Positions 24,172 to 31,335 of a DNA stretch of 43,665 nucleotides are shown piece after piece. A program made the translations under genes and the position numbers. The stretch's first letter is position 1. Each line of letters begins with the position of its first letter. The notes under the pieces were generated by a model, which saw nothing but the letters and a program-made list of their open reading frames with translations, ran no database searches and was not told the origin of the DNA. The DNA comes from Oscillospiraceae bacterium (GTDB taxonomy: Bacteria > Bacillota > Clostridia > Oscillospirales > Oscillospiraceae), in assembly GCA_017535865.1 (NCBI GenBank), contig JAFXTM010000097.1, forward strand, positions 1-43,665, read 5' to 3'.

Positions 24172-25499
24172 AAAAGATCCTGAGAAAAGGCTTCGGCGGC
24201 TTTGTCGGCGCGCTGCTGCTCGCCGCGGAGCTGGCCGTCCTGGCAGACTGGATCGCGGTCGGCTTCGGGCATCCGCTGCCGCGGACACTCTGGCTGACCG
24301 GCGCCGGCGTCCTCTTTCTGCTGCTGGCGCTGCTGCCCTTCCGCCGCCACCGGCTCTCGGACAGCGCAGTCAAGATCCTGCTCCTCTTTCTCGTCGTGCT
24401 GCTCGGCTCGAAGGGCCTGCTTGTGTATCTGCGGCGCAGCGGCGCCTACACCGCGCCGGACGCCGGAAAAAGCGCGCTCTGCGCCGACCGCCGCGTCCTC
24501 GTGACCGTACCGGAGCCCGGCGATGAGACGGTGCTGGCCGGCGGTGTGATTGAACTCTACCTCCGCTACGGGGGCGAAGTCTCGCTGCTCTATACCGGCG
24601 AGGCTACGCTTGAGCAGGCGCGGACCGCGGCCCGGAGCCACGGCGTCCCGGAGGCGCTCGCCTTCGTCCGGGGGGACCGGACGGGGGAGGAGGCGCTGCA
24701 CATCTTTCTGTCGGAGCGACAGCCCGACGTCGTGCTGGCCGCCGCGGCGGAAAAAGGCGTCGAGGTCCCCGATCTCGCGGCGCTGCTGGACGCGCTGAAG
24801 AAGGAGCTGCCGGACTATGAGCCGCTCGTGCTTCAGAGCTTTCTGCGCGCCCTCGGCACGGAGGCGCCCGCGGACTTCTATGCGAGCCCCTGTATCCGCT
24901 CCACACAGGAGCCGTCCCGGGCGCTGAAGGGCTATGCCTGGGACCGACGGCTGCGCCTTCCGGTGGACACCGCGACGCTCTCGCATTCGCTGCCGGTCGA
25001 CGGGGCATACGCCGGACTGACGGCGGAGGCGGCGGAGCGGATCGTGAGCGGCGACCGCGTCTTCTGGCAGCTCGGTACCACGGCGGCAAACCGGCCTTCT
25101 TTTGTCAAGCTCCAGAACGCACAGGGGGATTTCCTCTACGATTACTACATCGATCCGCTGGGAAAGGAGACCTTTTCGCTCTATACCGTCGGGGATGCGG
25201 ACCAGCCCTATTCCGTGAGCGTGCAGGGCGACAAGTGTTCGGCCAGGATCGGGCTGGAGCGGACGCTGACGGTCACCTGCCCGAAGAATCAGCGCTGCAT
25301 CGTCACGGTCACGAGCGGCGACGGCAAGTACTGGGACACGGTCCTGATCACGAACCCCGGGCGCTTTTCCCGTGAGACGGCCCAGAGCCTGGAGCGCGAG
25401 TTCCGGCATTTCTGGTCAGATATCGTCGCGCCGAGCAACAGCGGACAGCTTGCCGCACATGCCTGGGACCGGCTGCGGGCGCGGCTTCCGGCGGCCTGA
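24168..25499 (+). CDS. Membrane protein with degenerate PIG-L (LmbE) deacetylase-like domain
   Basis: A 443-residue protein with three hydrophobic helices in the first 90 residues (about 10-33, 42-57, 67-85), then a domain that follows the PIG-L/LmbE pattern: RRVLVTVPEPGDETVLAGGVIE, LLYTGEATLEQAR, PDVVLAAAAEKG. The zinc and catalytic motif PHPDDE reads PEPGDE here, with His and the catalytic Asp lost, and the later HPDH-like stretch has no His. The C-terminal part (about 300-400) looks beta-rich. It is probably an inactive, membrane-held binding domain. Its start overlaps the kinase stop (ATGA), so glgP, kinase and this gene form one unit. Confidence 0.75.
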   Translation: MKKILRKGFGGFVGALLLAAELAVLADWIAVGFGHPLPRTLWLTGAGVLFLLLALLPFRRHRLSDSAVKILLLFLVVLLGSKGLLVYLRRSGAYTAPDAGKSALCADRRVLVTVPEPGDETVLAGGVIELYLRYGGEVSLLYTGEATLEQARTAARSHGVPEALAFVRGDRTGEEALHIFLSERQPDVVLAAAAEKGVEVPDLAALLDALKKELPDYEPLVLQSFLRALGTEAPADFYASPCIRSTQEPSRALKGYAWDRRLRLPVDTATLSHSLPVDGAYAGLTAEAAERIVSGDRVFWQLGTTAANRPSFVKLQNAQGDFLYDYYIDPLGKETFSLYTVGDADQPYSVSVQGDKCSARIGLERTLTVTCPKNQRCIVTVTSGDGKYWDTVLITNPGRFSRETAQSLEREFRHFWSDIVAPSNSGQLAAHAWDRLRARLPAA

Positions 25500-25508
25500 A
25501 AGAACATA

Positions 25509-25542
25509 AAAAAACTGCTGTCCGAGCGGACAGCAGTTTTTT
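25509..25542. terminator. Bidirectional terminator between the PIG-L-like gene and rplL
   Basis: AAAAAACTGCTGTCCG (25509-25524) pairs with its complement at 25527-25542. A and T runs flank both sides. Confidence 0.92.
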
Positions 25543-25555
25543 GATATGAAATCGC

Positions 25556-25927
25556 TTACTTGAGCTCGACGGTAGCGCCGACAGCCTCGAGCTGAGCCTT
25601 GAGGGCCTCGGCGTCTTCCTTGGAGATGCCTTCCTTGATCTTGGCGGGCACGCCCTCGACCAGGGCCTTCGCCTCGGCCAGGCCGGCACCGGTGATGGCG
25701 CGGACTTCCTTGATGACCTTGATCTTCTCGGCGCCAAAGCTGGTCATGACGACGTCGAACTCGGTCTTCTCCTCGACGGGAGCAGCGGCGGCACCGGCGG
25801 CGGGGCCGGCGGCGACGGCGGCGGCGGAAACGCCGAAGGTGTCCTCAAGGGCATGGACGAGCTCGCTGAGCTCGAGAACGGAAAGGGCCTTGATCTCTTC
25901 GATCATGGCGGCGATTTTTTCACTCAT
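25556..25927 (-). CDS. rplL: Ribosomal protein bL12 (L7/L12)
   Basis: A 123-residue stalk protein. The N-terminal dimerisation helices ([29 protein letters not shown]), an Ala-rich hinge, and the C-terminal factor-binding domain ([25 protein letters not shown]) are complete. It binds uL10 and recruits translation GTPases. It follows rplJ by 39 nt and ends in a strong terminator, so rpoB is not cotranscribed as in many bacteria. Confidence 0.98.
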   Translation of the reverse strand: MSEKIAAMIEEIKALSVLELSELVHALEDTFGVSAAAVAAGPAAGAAAAPVEEKTEFDVVMTSFGAEKIKVIKEVRAITGAGLAEAKALVEGVPAKIKEGISKEDAEALKAQLEAVGATVELK

Positions 25928-25966
25928 TGTAATGTTCCTCCAGTTAAGATTTTTGTATGCGCTGAC

Positions 25967-26500
25967 TTATTCAGCGGCTTCGGGAGCGGCGGACTCGATA
26001 GAGCCGCCCTTCTGCTCCAGGATCTGGCCCAGGCAGACAGCCAGGCCGGTGATGGGCGCGATCATGGTGCCCAGGACCTTGGCGTACAGAGCGTCCTTCG
26101 AGGGCAGCTCTGCCATCTCGGCGATCTCGGACTCGCTCAGCACCTTGCCCTCCATAAAGGCGGCCTTGATGTTGAAGCGTTCGCCCAGCTTCTTGCTGTA
26201 ATCGCTGAGAATGCGGAAAGGCGCGATGGGATCATTCTCGGTGGTGGCCAGAGAGGTGGTGCCGCTGAGGACGGAGTCGAGCTCGTTCATCCCCAGCTTG
26301 TCGAGAGCCTTCCTGGTCAGGGTGTTCTTGACGACGGTGTAATCCACGCCATCCTTGCGCAGCTCGGTACGCAGAGCGGTATCCTCGGCCACGGTAATAC
26401 CCTTGTAGTCGACGAGGACGCCGGCACCGGCGTTCTGAATGCGCTGGGCGAGGGCTTCCACGATCGCCTGCTTCTCGCTGAGAACTTTTGCGTTAGGCAT
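25967..26500 (-). CDS. rplJ: Ribosomal protein uL10
   Basis: A 177-residue protein; blocks include SEKQAIVEALAQRI, VDYKGITVAEDTALR, YTVVKNTLTRKAL and APITGLAVCLGQIL, with an acidic C-terminal helix that binds L12. The start is ATG 26500 with GGAGGTGA 10 nt upstream; the longer frame to 26581 lies in the leader. An L10 leader precedes it. rplK and rplA are not upstream. Confidence 0.97.
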   Translation of the reverse strand: MPNAKVLSEKQAIVEALAQRIQNAGAGVLVDYKGITVAEDTALRTELRKDGVDYTVVKNTLTRKALDKLGMNELDSVLSGTTSLATTENDPIAPFRILSDYSKKLGERFNIKAAFMEGKVLSESEIAEMAELPSKDALYAKVLGTMIAPITGLAVCLGQILEQKGGSIESAAPEAAE

Positions 26501-26536
26501 GTTGGTTGTTTCACCTCCGACGATGGAATCACGCTC

Positions 26537-26645
26537 AAAAAGAAAGCCTCTGCATCCGTAGACGCAAAGGCACAAAAACAATCAAAACGATGTTGATGTC
26601 CTCGGCAGGATTTACGGCTTACGCCACCTGCTGTCTTCGGAGCGC
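26537..26645 (-). promoter_or_regulatory. Ribosomal protein L10 leader with attenuator
   Basis: On the minus strand the leader has the L10-binding region near 26600-26640 (CCGAAGACAGCAGG, then CCTGCCGAGG, which pair through CAGCAGG/CCTGC-type stems), followed by a hairpin at 26545-26571 and a T run (26537-26544). This matches the known autoregulatory L10-leader of Firmicutes, where the L10-L12 complex promotes termination. Confidence 0.8.
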
Positions 26646-26651
26646 TCGTTT

Positions 26652-26680
26652 AATATACCGGATTCTCCCGGACATGTCAA
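26652..26680 (-). promoter_or_regulatory. Strong sigma-A promoter of rplJL
   Basis: Read on minus: TTGACA, 17-nt spacer, TATATT. Confidence 0.85.
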
Positions 26681-26739
26681 GTCTTTTTTTCACTTTTTCC
26701 GCCCGTTTTTTCCTTCCCGGCGGGCATGTCGGACGGCAC

Positions 26740-26768
26740 TTGCGCACGCCGCGGAAATCTGATAAAAT
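26740..26768 (+). promoter_or_regulatory. Promoter of the membrane protein/Hsp70-like unit
   Basis: TTGCGC, 17-nt spacer, TAAAAT, 37 nt before the ATG at 26806. Confidence 0.6.
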
Positions 26769-26805
26769 TCAAGAAAGAATCCATCCGGGAAAAGAGGCTG
26801 ACGCC

Positions 26806-27636
26806 ATGGAACAAACACGGATACTGGAGCTGCTTCAGGCGGACGAGGACGCGCTGCGCAGCACGCTGCGCGCCAACCGCAGCGTGGACAAGAGCCGGGA
26901 GGCCTGCGCCGAGACCCTTCGCGAGGAACTCGGGACGCTGCTGCTTCGCTATAACGCCGCCTGTGCGAACGACCGCACGCGGCAGGCCGTGGCCGACGGG
27001 CTGACCGCTACGGCTCGGGACGCACTGGACCTGCTGCTGGCCGGCGAGGTCGAACAGGAAACGCCGCGCCGCCGTGTAAACGCCTGGGCGGTCGTACTGC
27101 TGCTCGCGGCACTGCTGTGCGGGGCAGGCGCATGGCTGCCTGTCGCTCGGCAGGTCGTACACGCCTGCTTTGTCGGAACGCTCCTCTTCGGCTTCCTCGC
27201 CGGACGCTTCTGGTTCACGGCTCAGAAGCCCGGCGTGCGCGCGGTCGTCGATCCCGAGGCCGCGTGGTTTGCACTCAAAAAGACTGCCGAGACCATGGAC
27301 CGGAAGCTCGACGAGATCGCAGCCGTCGAGCGGGAGCAGGCGGGAAAGGGCGCGGCGGGCGCTTCGGCGGACCCGCTGAGCCGCGAGGAGCTCGCGCTCT
27401 TCAGCGATCTGCTGGAGGCGCTCTACGCCGGGAGCGGACCCTTTGCCCTGCGGCAGCTCGCCAAGATACCCGCTTTTCTGGAAAAACAGGGCGTGGAGCT
27501 CGCCGATTACGGAGACGACACGGCAGAGATGTTCGAGCTGCTGCCCAGCCGGAACCCTGCCATGACCCAGCGCCCCGCGCTGCTCGCGGGAGACAGGCTG
27601 CTGGTAAGCGGAAAGGCTACCGAACAGGTCAACTGA
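26806..27636 (+). CDS. Two-helix membrane protein paired with Hsp70-like ATPase
   Basis: A 276-residue protein I cannot assign to a family. Residues 1-85 are helical and charged; two membrane helices follow (about 91-110 and 117-137); residues 150-230 are helical and acidic/basic, and the C-terminus ends RPALLAGDRLLVSGKA, a short beta-like segment. The start is ATG 26806 with AGAGG upstream; the longer open frame lies over the rplJ leader. It is 22 nt before the Hsp70-like gene and surely cotranscribed. A role as nucleotide-exchange or membrane partner of that ATPase is a guess. Confidence 0.75.
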   Translation: MEQTRILELLQADEDALRSTLRANRSVDKSREACAETLREELGTLLLRYNAACANDRTRQAVADGLTATARDALDLLLAGEVEQETPRRRVNAWAVVLLLAALLCGAGAWLPVARQVVHACFVGTLLFGFLAGRFWFTAQKPGVRAVVDPEAAWFALKKTAETMDRKLDEIAAVEREQAGKGAAGASADPLSREELALFSDLLEALYAGSGPFALRQLAKIPAFLEKQGVELADYGDDTAEMFELLPSRNPAMTQRPALLAGDRLLVSGKATEQVN

Positions 27637-27658
27637 TCGGCGGCGGAAAGGCAGAGAT

Positions 27659-29737
27659 ATGCTGTATTGGGGATTTGACCTGGGCGACGGGGAGAGCGCC
27701 GTCGCCCGTGTGAGCGGCGAGGGCCTGGCCGCGCCCGAGATCGTGGAGATCGACGGCAGACGCGTCGTGATCACCGCCTGGGCGGTGATGAAAAACGGCG
27801 AGGTCCGTATCGGCGAGAGCGCGGCCCGCTCAGCCTCGGCGGCCATCCGCAGCGCGGCCCGCTTCAAGAGCCGCTATCTGGACCCGAGGACCGACAGCGG
27901 CGGCCTCATCCGCGATTTTTCCGCAAAGCTGCTCGAGATGCTGCGCCGCGAGGGAACGCTGGTCGGCGGCGACAAGAGCAATTCCTTCTATATCGGCTGC
28001 CCCGCGGGCTGGGACAAGGACGTCCGCGCGCAGTATCAGATCCTGTTCGAGAATCTGGGCGTGCCCTCCCCGCGGGTGATTTCAGAGTCCCGCGCCGTCA
28101 TGGTCGGTGCGATCCAGTCCAACTCTCTGCGGGACTACGTGGACCTGCGCACCAAATCCGTGCTCGTGATCGACATCGGCTCCTCCACGACGGATTTCGC
28201 CTATGTCACCGGCGGCCGGGAGGCGGAGATCCGCACAGGCGGCGAGGTCCGGCTCGGCGGCGGTGTAATGGACGAGGTGCTGCTGGAGAGCTGCGTGGCC
28301 GCCTCGCCGGACGCAAAGGCGATCCGCGAGGTCTTCGCCGCGAGCGAGAGCTGGCGCGTCGACTGCGAGCTGCACGCGCGCGCGCTGAAGGAGCGTTATT
28401 ACAGCGAGACGGAGGAATTCTGGCAGCGGCACCGCTGCGCCGACTCGCTGCTCATCACCTACGACAAGCCCCTGGTGCTGGACCTTTTCGTGGACGAAAA
28501 GATGGCACGGCGTCTCACAGACCAGCCATGCGCCCAGCTCGGCGGCCGCTCCTTCCGCGAGGTGTTCTGCGGCGGCCTGCGCGAGGTGCGCGACAGCATT
28601 GCCGACGACCCGCCGGAGCTGCTGTTCCTCACGGGCGGCGTCTCCCGCATGGCGCAGGTGAGCGCCTGGTGCCGGGAGATCTTTCCCGAGGCCGTGATAT
28701 ACTCCGACCGGGAACCCGAGTTCAGCGTTGCGCGCGGCCTTGCCTGGTGCGGCCGCATCGACGACGAGCTTGGTCGTTTCCGCGAGGAGGTGGACCGTCT
28801 CATCCACTCCTCGACGGTCGAGCTCATCGTGGCCGAGCATCTGCCGGCACTGTATCAGGATCTGCTTGACAAGCTCCTGGACCCGATCCTCGAGCATGCC
28901 GTGCAGCCCGCGCTCCTCGACTGGCGCGAGGGGCGGATCGGCACGCTCGCCGAGACCGAGACGGCCCTGCAGGAAAAGATCAAGCTCTATCTCTACTCGA
29001 AGGACGCCAAGGAACAGCTCCTCGGCCCGGTCGACGCCTTCCTGCGCCGGGTCTCCGAAGACCTGCAGAAGTACAGCTCCCCGATCTGCCGCAAATACCG
29101 CGTGCCGGACCATTCGCTGGAGATATCCTCCCGCCTCGCCGCAAGCGATCTGAGCGTGCTGGAAAAGCTCGACACCCGGGACGTCATGTCCGGCTCGACG
29201 CTCACGGGCGCGGCGGTCTTTGCCGAGTCCATCGTCTCGGTGCTGATCGGTCTGATGTGCGGCGGCAGCGGCGTCGTGCTCATCACGGAGGGGCCTGTGG
29301 GCATTGCGATCGGGATCATCTCCTCTCTGCTGCTTTTCGCGGTTGCGCATGTGCTGGGCAAGGAGGCCGTCGATCAGAAGATCCGCGAGGCCGATCTGCC
29401 GCTCTTCGTACGGCGCCTGGCGCTGGCCAAGCCCCTGCCGAAGCTGGAGATGCCAGGGATCTCACTGCCAAACCCGCTCAAGCGCGGGGAGGATGGCGAA
29501 AAGAAAGGTGTAAAGCTGCGGCTGCTGCCGAAGCTCAAGCCCTCGGAGGACGGCGCCATCCCCGCGCGGCGGCTGCGTGCGATCCGCAACCGGGTCCGTG
29601 CCGGCTATGACCGCGCCCTGCAGGAGGGCGACGGGAAAGAGCTGGTCGAGCTCAACGACCGGCTCTGCCGGGAGATCACCGAACAGATCGAACAGCGCCT
29701 GCGCGAGCTCTCCGAGCAGGTGGAGATCCCGCTGTAA
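27659..29737 (+). CDS. Hsp70/actin-fold ATPase with C-terminal membrane segments
   Basis: A 692-residue protein. The ATPase core (1-370) has phosphate-1 FDLGDGES (6-13), phosphate-2 DIGSSTTDF (172-180) and the adenosine motif LTGGVSRM (324-331), as in Hsp70. The usual Hsp70 substrate-binding domain is absent. Residues 370-510 are helical; 515-570 hold two hydrophobic segments (GAAVFAESIVSVLIGLMCGG and GIAIGIISSLLLFAVAHVLG); a basic and then helical tail (600-692) follows. It therefore looks like a membrane-linked Hsp70-like machine. It forms a two-gene unit with the preceding membrane protein and ends in a terminator. Confidence 0.85.
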   Translation: MLYWGFDLGDGESAVARVSGEGLAAPEIVEIDGRRVVITAWAVMKNGEVRIGESAARSASAAIRSAARFKSRYLDPRTDSGGLIRDFSAKLLEMLRREGTLVGGDKSNSFYIGCPAGWDKDVRAQYQILFENLGVPSPRVISESRAVMVGAIQSNSLRDYVDLRTKSVLVIDIGSSTTDFAYVTGGREAEIRTGGEVRLGGGVMDEVLLESCVAASPDAKAIREVFAASESWRVDCELHARALKERYYSETEEFWQRHRCADSLLITYDKPLVLDLFVDEKMARRLTDQPCAQLGGRSFREVFCGGLREVRDSIADDPPELLFLTGGVSRMAQVSAWCREIFPEAVIYSDREPEFSVARGLAWCGRIDDELGRFREEVDRLIHSSTVELIVAEHLPALYQDLLDKLLDPILEHAVQPALLDWREGRIGTLAETETALQEKIKLYLYSKDAKEQLLGPVDAFLRRVSEDLQKYSSPICRKYRVPDHSLEISSRLAASDLSVLEKLDTRDVMSGSTLTGAAVFAESIVSVLIGLMCGGSGVVLITEGPVGIAIGIISSLLLFAVAHVLGKEAVDQKIREADLPLFVRRLALAKPLPKLEMPGISLPNPLKRGEDGEKKGVKLRLLPKLKPSEDGAIPARRLRAIRNRVRAGYDRALQEGDGKELVELNDRLCREITEQIEQRLRELSEQVEIPL

Positions 29738-29749
29738 GGGAAAAGACAG

Positions 29750-29781
29750 GGAAGCGCCCCGCTTTTTGGCGGGGCGCTTCC
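29750..29781. terminator. Terminator after the Hsp70-like gene
   Basis: A 13-bp GC-rich stem (29750-29762 with 29769-29781) with a TTTTTG loop. It lies between converging genes. Confidence 0.8.
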
Positions 29782-29794
29782 GTATACGCTTTTC

Positions 29795-30481
29795 TCACAG
29801 CAGCCTTTTCAGCAGATAAATGAGCAGCAGATGGCCCGGATAAAACAGGTAAAACAGCCACTTCAGACCCGGGCCCCGTTTTCCGTTGTACAGGAAGATC
29901 GGGATAAAGCCCAGCAGCCCAAACCAATAGAGTCCCACATTCCGCAGCAGGGCGTGGTAAGCCATGCCCGCCAGGCACCTCACCGGGATCGGGTTTTGCC
30001 GGAGCAGATAGAAGAGAAACACCAACCCGACTGCCAGCAGATTGTAATCCATGCCGAGCACGACGGACCCGAGCCCGGCGGCGAGCAGGACCAGGCAGCC
30101 GAGCGCAAGCTGTCCCTTCGACGCTTTCCCCGCCGTGATCCGCTCATAACAGAGCAGCGCGAGGATCGCCCAGAAGAAGGTCAGCATGATGTTCTGATGG
30201 GAAAACTCCAGCGGCTCTCCCGCGGTCACCAGATCGAAGGGAATCTCGCTTATGAGCGCAAAGAGGCCCAGACGCAGCAGGTACCGCCCTTTGTTCCGGG
30301 TATGGCAGAAGCCCTCCGCGACACAGAAGGCGAAGAGCGGCATGGCGGCCCGGCCGAGCACACGCATCCAGATCTGCCCCGGAAAGAAATTGTCCCCCAC
30401 ATGGTCGAGCACCATGCTCGCCAGCGCAATGAGCTTCAGCGCCGTGCCGTCCAGCACGGCAAATTTCTTTTTCTTTTCCAT
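29795..30481 (-). CDS. TraX-family membrane protein
   Basis: A 228-residue polytopic protein with six or seven hydrophobic helices. The start TALKLIALASMVLDHVGDNFFP and the block LGRAAMPLFAFCVAEGFCHTRNKGRYLLRL are typical of the TraX family. TraX of the F plasmid acetylates the pilin N-terminus; chromosomal relatives in Firmicutes have unknown acyltransferase-like roles. No conjugation genes are nearby. It starts 17 nt after a 60-aa gene and may be cotranscribed with the kinase unit. Confidence 0.9.
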   Translation of the reverse strand: MEKKKKFAVLDGTALKLIALASMVLDHVGDNFFPGQIWMRVLGRAAMPLFAFCVAEGFCHTRNKGRYLLRLGLFALISEIPFDLVTAGEPLEFSHQNIMLTFFWAILALLCYERITAGKASKGQLALGCLVLLAAGLGSVVLGMDYNLLAVGLVFLFYLLRQNPIPVRCLAGMAYHALLRNVGLYWFGLLGFIPIFLYNGKRGPGLKWLFYLFYPGHLLLIYLLKRLL

Positions 30482-30498
30482 CGCATCCGCCCATTCTG

Positions 30499-30681
30499 TC
30501 AGTCGATCCGGTATTTCCGGAGGTCGATCCCCCAGCGCCGGGCCATGTCGATCAGTTCCTCCGGGCTCGCCCGGTCCGCGTCAAAGGCATCCAGCAGTGC
30601 CGGGCCGATCCCGCCGCCGAAAAAGGCGGCGCCGCATTCGTTCCGCACGGCTTCCCGCAGCGCGTCCACATCGATCGTCAT
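30499..30681 (-). CDS. 60-residue protein of unknown function
   Basis: A small acidic protein, MTIDVDALREAVRNECGAAF at its start and a predicted helical end (SPEELIDMARRWGIDLRKYR). Its ATG overlaps the kinase-fold gene stop (ATGA) and GAGGAA lies upstream, which supports translation. The helical end resembles short helix-hairpin segments of partner proteins, but no family is recognised. A function with the kinase-fold protein is likely from the coupling. Confidence 0.7.
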   Translation of the reverse strand: MTIDVDALREAVRNECGAAFFGGGIGPALLDAFDADRASPEELIDMARRWGIDLRKYRID

Positions 30682-31232
30682 ATCTGTTCCTCACTTTCTT
30701 CGCGTTGCTTCCGATACGCCTCGAACGCCGGGGTGCGGGACCAGTACTGCAGCCCCCAGTTTTCAAGGCTCCACTCGTCCATATAGTCGTTGCATTCGTA
30801 ATCGACGTAATAGAGCAGACCGTCCCGCACGATGAAATTCGTCGGGAAATAGTCCAGATTCAGGCCGACGGCCTTCGCCTGCTCCGCCATCTGCCGGACC
30901 TGCGCGAGATACGGCGCCGTCAGCTTCCTGTCGCACACGAGCTCGAACACGCTCGTTCCCTCGATATACTCCTTCACGATCCGCTCCGTCTCCGCGTCAA
31001 TGTCCAGCATCTCCGGGATCCGGATCCCGGCCGCCTTCAGGCGTGTGTAATCCCGGCGCTCCGCCTCGATTTTGTTTCCGAATGTGTAATAAGCGCAGGG
31101 CTCGTGGTGGATCTGCTTGAGCACCACCGGCCGCCCCTCCCGCAGGGCGAGGTAGGAGTAGCCGCCCTTGCCGTGGCCGAGCAGCCGGAGGAGCTCGTAT
31201 TCCTTTCCGTTCACCGTCCGTGTTTCGCCCAT
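30678..31232 (-). CDS. Small kinase-fold protein
   Basis: A 184-residue protein with a minimal protein-kinase-like fold: a glycine-rich start LLGHGKGGYSYLALREG, the ATP lysine in PVVLKQIHHE, a catalytic-loop-like LDYFPTNFIVRDGLLYYVDYE, in which DYFPTNF takes the place of HxDxxxxN and VDYE that of DFG. It is shorter than true Ser/Thr kinases and lacks the C-lobe helices, more like RIO/aminoglycoside-kinase relatives. The start is ATG 31232, after GGGAGAG; the frame upstream belongs to the adjacent permease region. It is cotranscribed with the 60-aa gene. Confidence 0.75.
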   Translation of the reverse strand: MGETRTVNGKEYELLRLLGHGKGGYSYLALREGRPVVLKQIHHEPCAYYTFGNKIEAERRDYTRLKAAGIRIPEMLDIDAETERIVKEYIEGTSVFELVCDRKLTAPYLAQVRQMAEQAKAVGLNLDYFPTNFIVRDGLLYYVDYECNDYMDEWSLENWGLQYWSRTPAFEAYRKQREESEEQI

Positions 31233-31267
31233 GTGCACAGCTCTCCCGTTCCCGTTTCTCTGTCTTG

Positions 31268-31296
31268 GGTATACCACGAACCCACGGATAAAGCAA
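31268..31296 (-). promoter_or_regulatory. Promoter of the kinase-fold/60-aa/TraX unit
   Basis: Read on minus: TTGCTT, 17-nt spacer, TATACC, 36 nt upstream of the ATG. Confidence 0.55.
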
Positions 31297-31335
31297 GCCC
31301 GGGCGTCTGGACGCCGATCTGTCGCAGCCGCTTTT

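Noticed and set aside
29795-30481. TraX gene as evidence of a conjugative element
   Set aside because: No relaxase, coupling protein, integrase or attachment repeats are seen; chromosomal TraX relatives are common.
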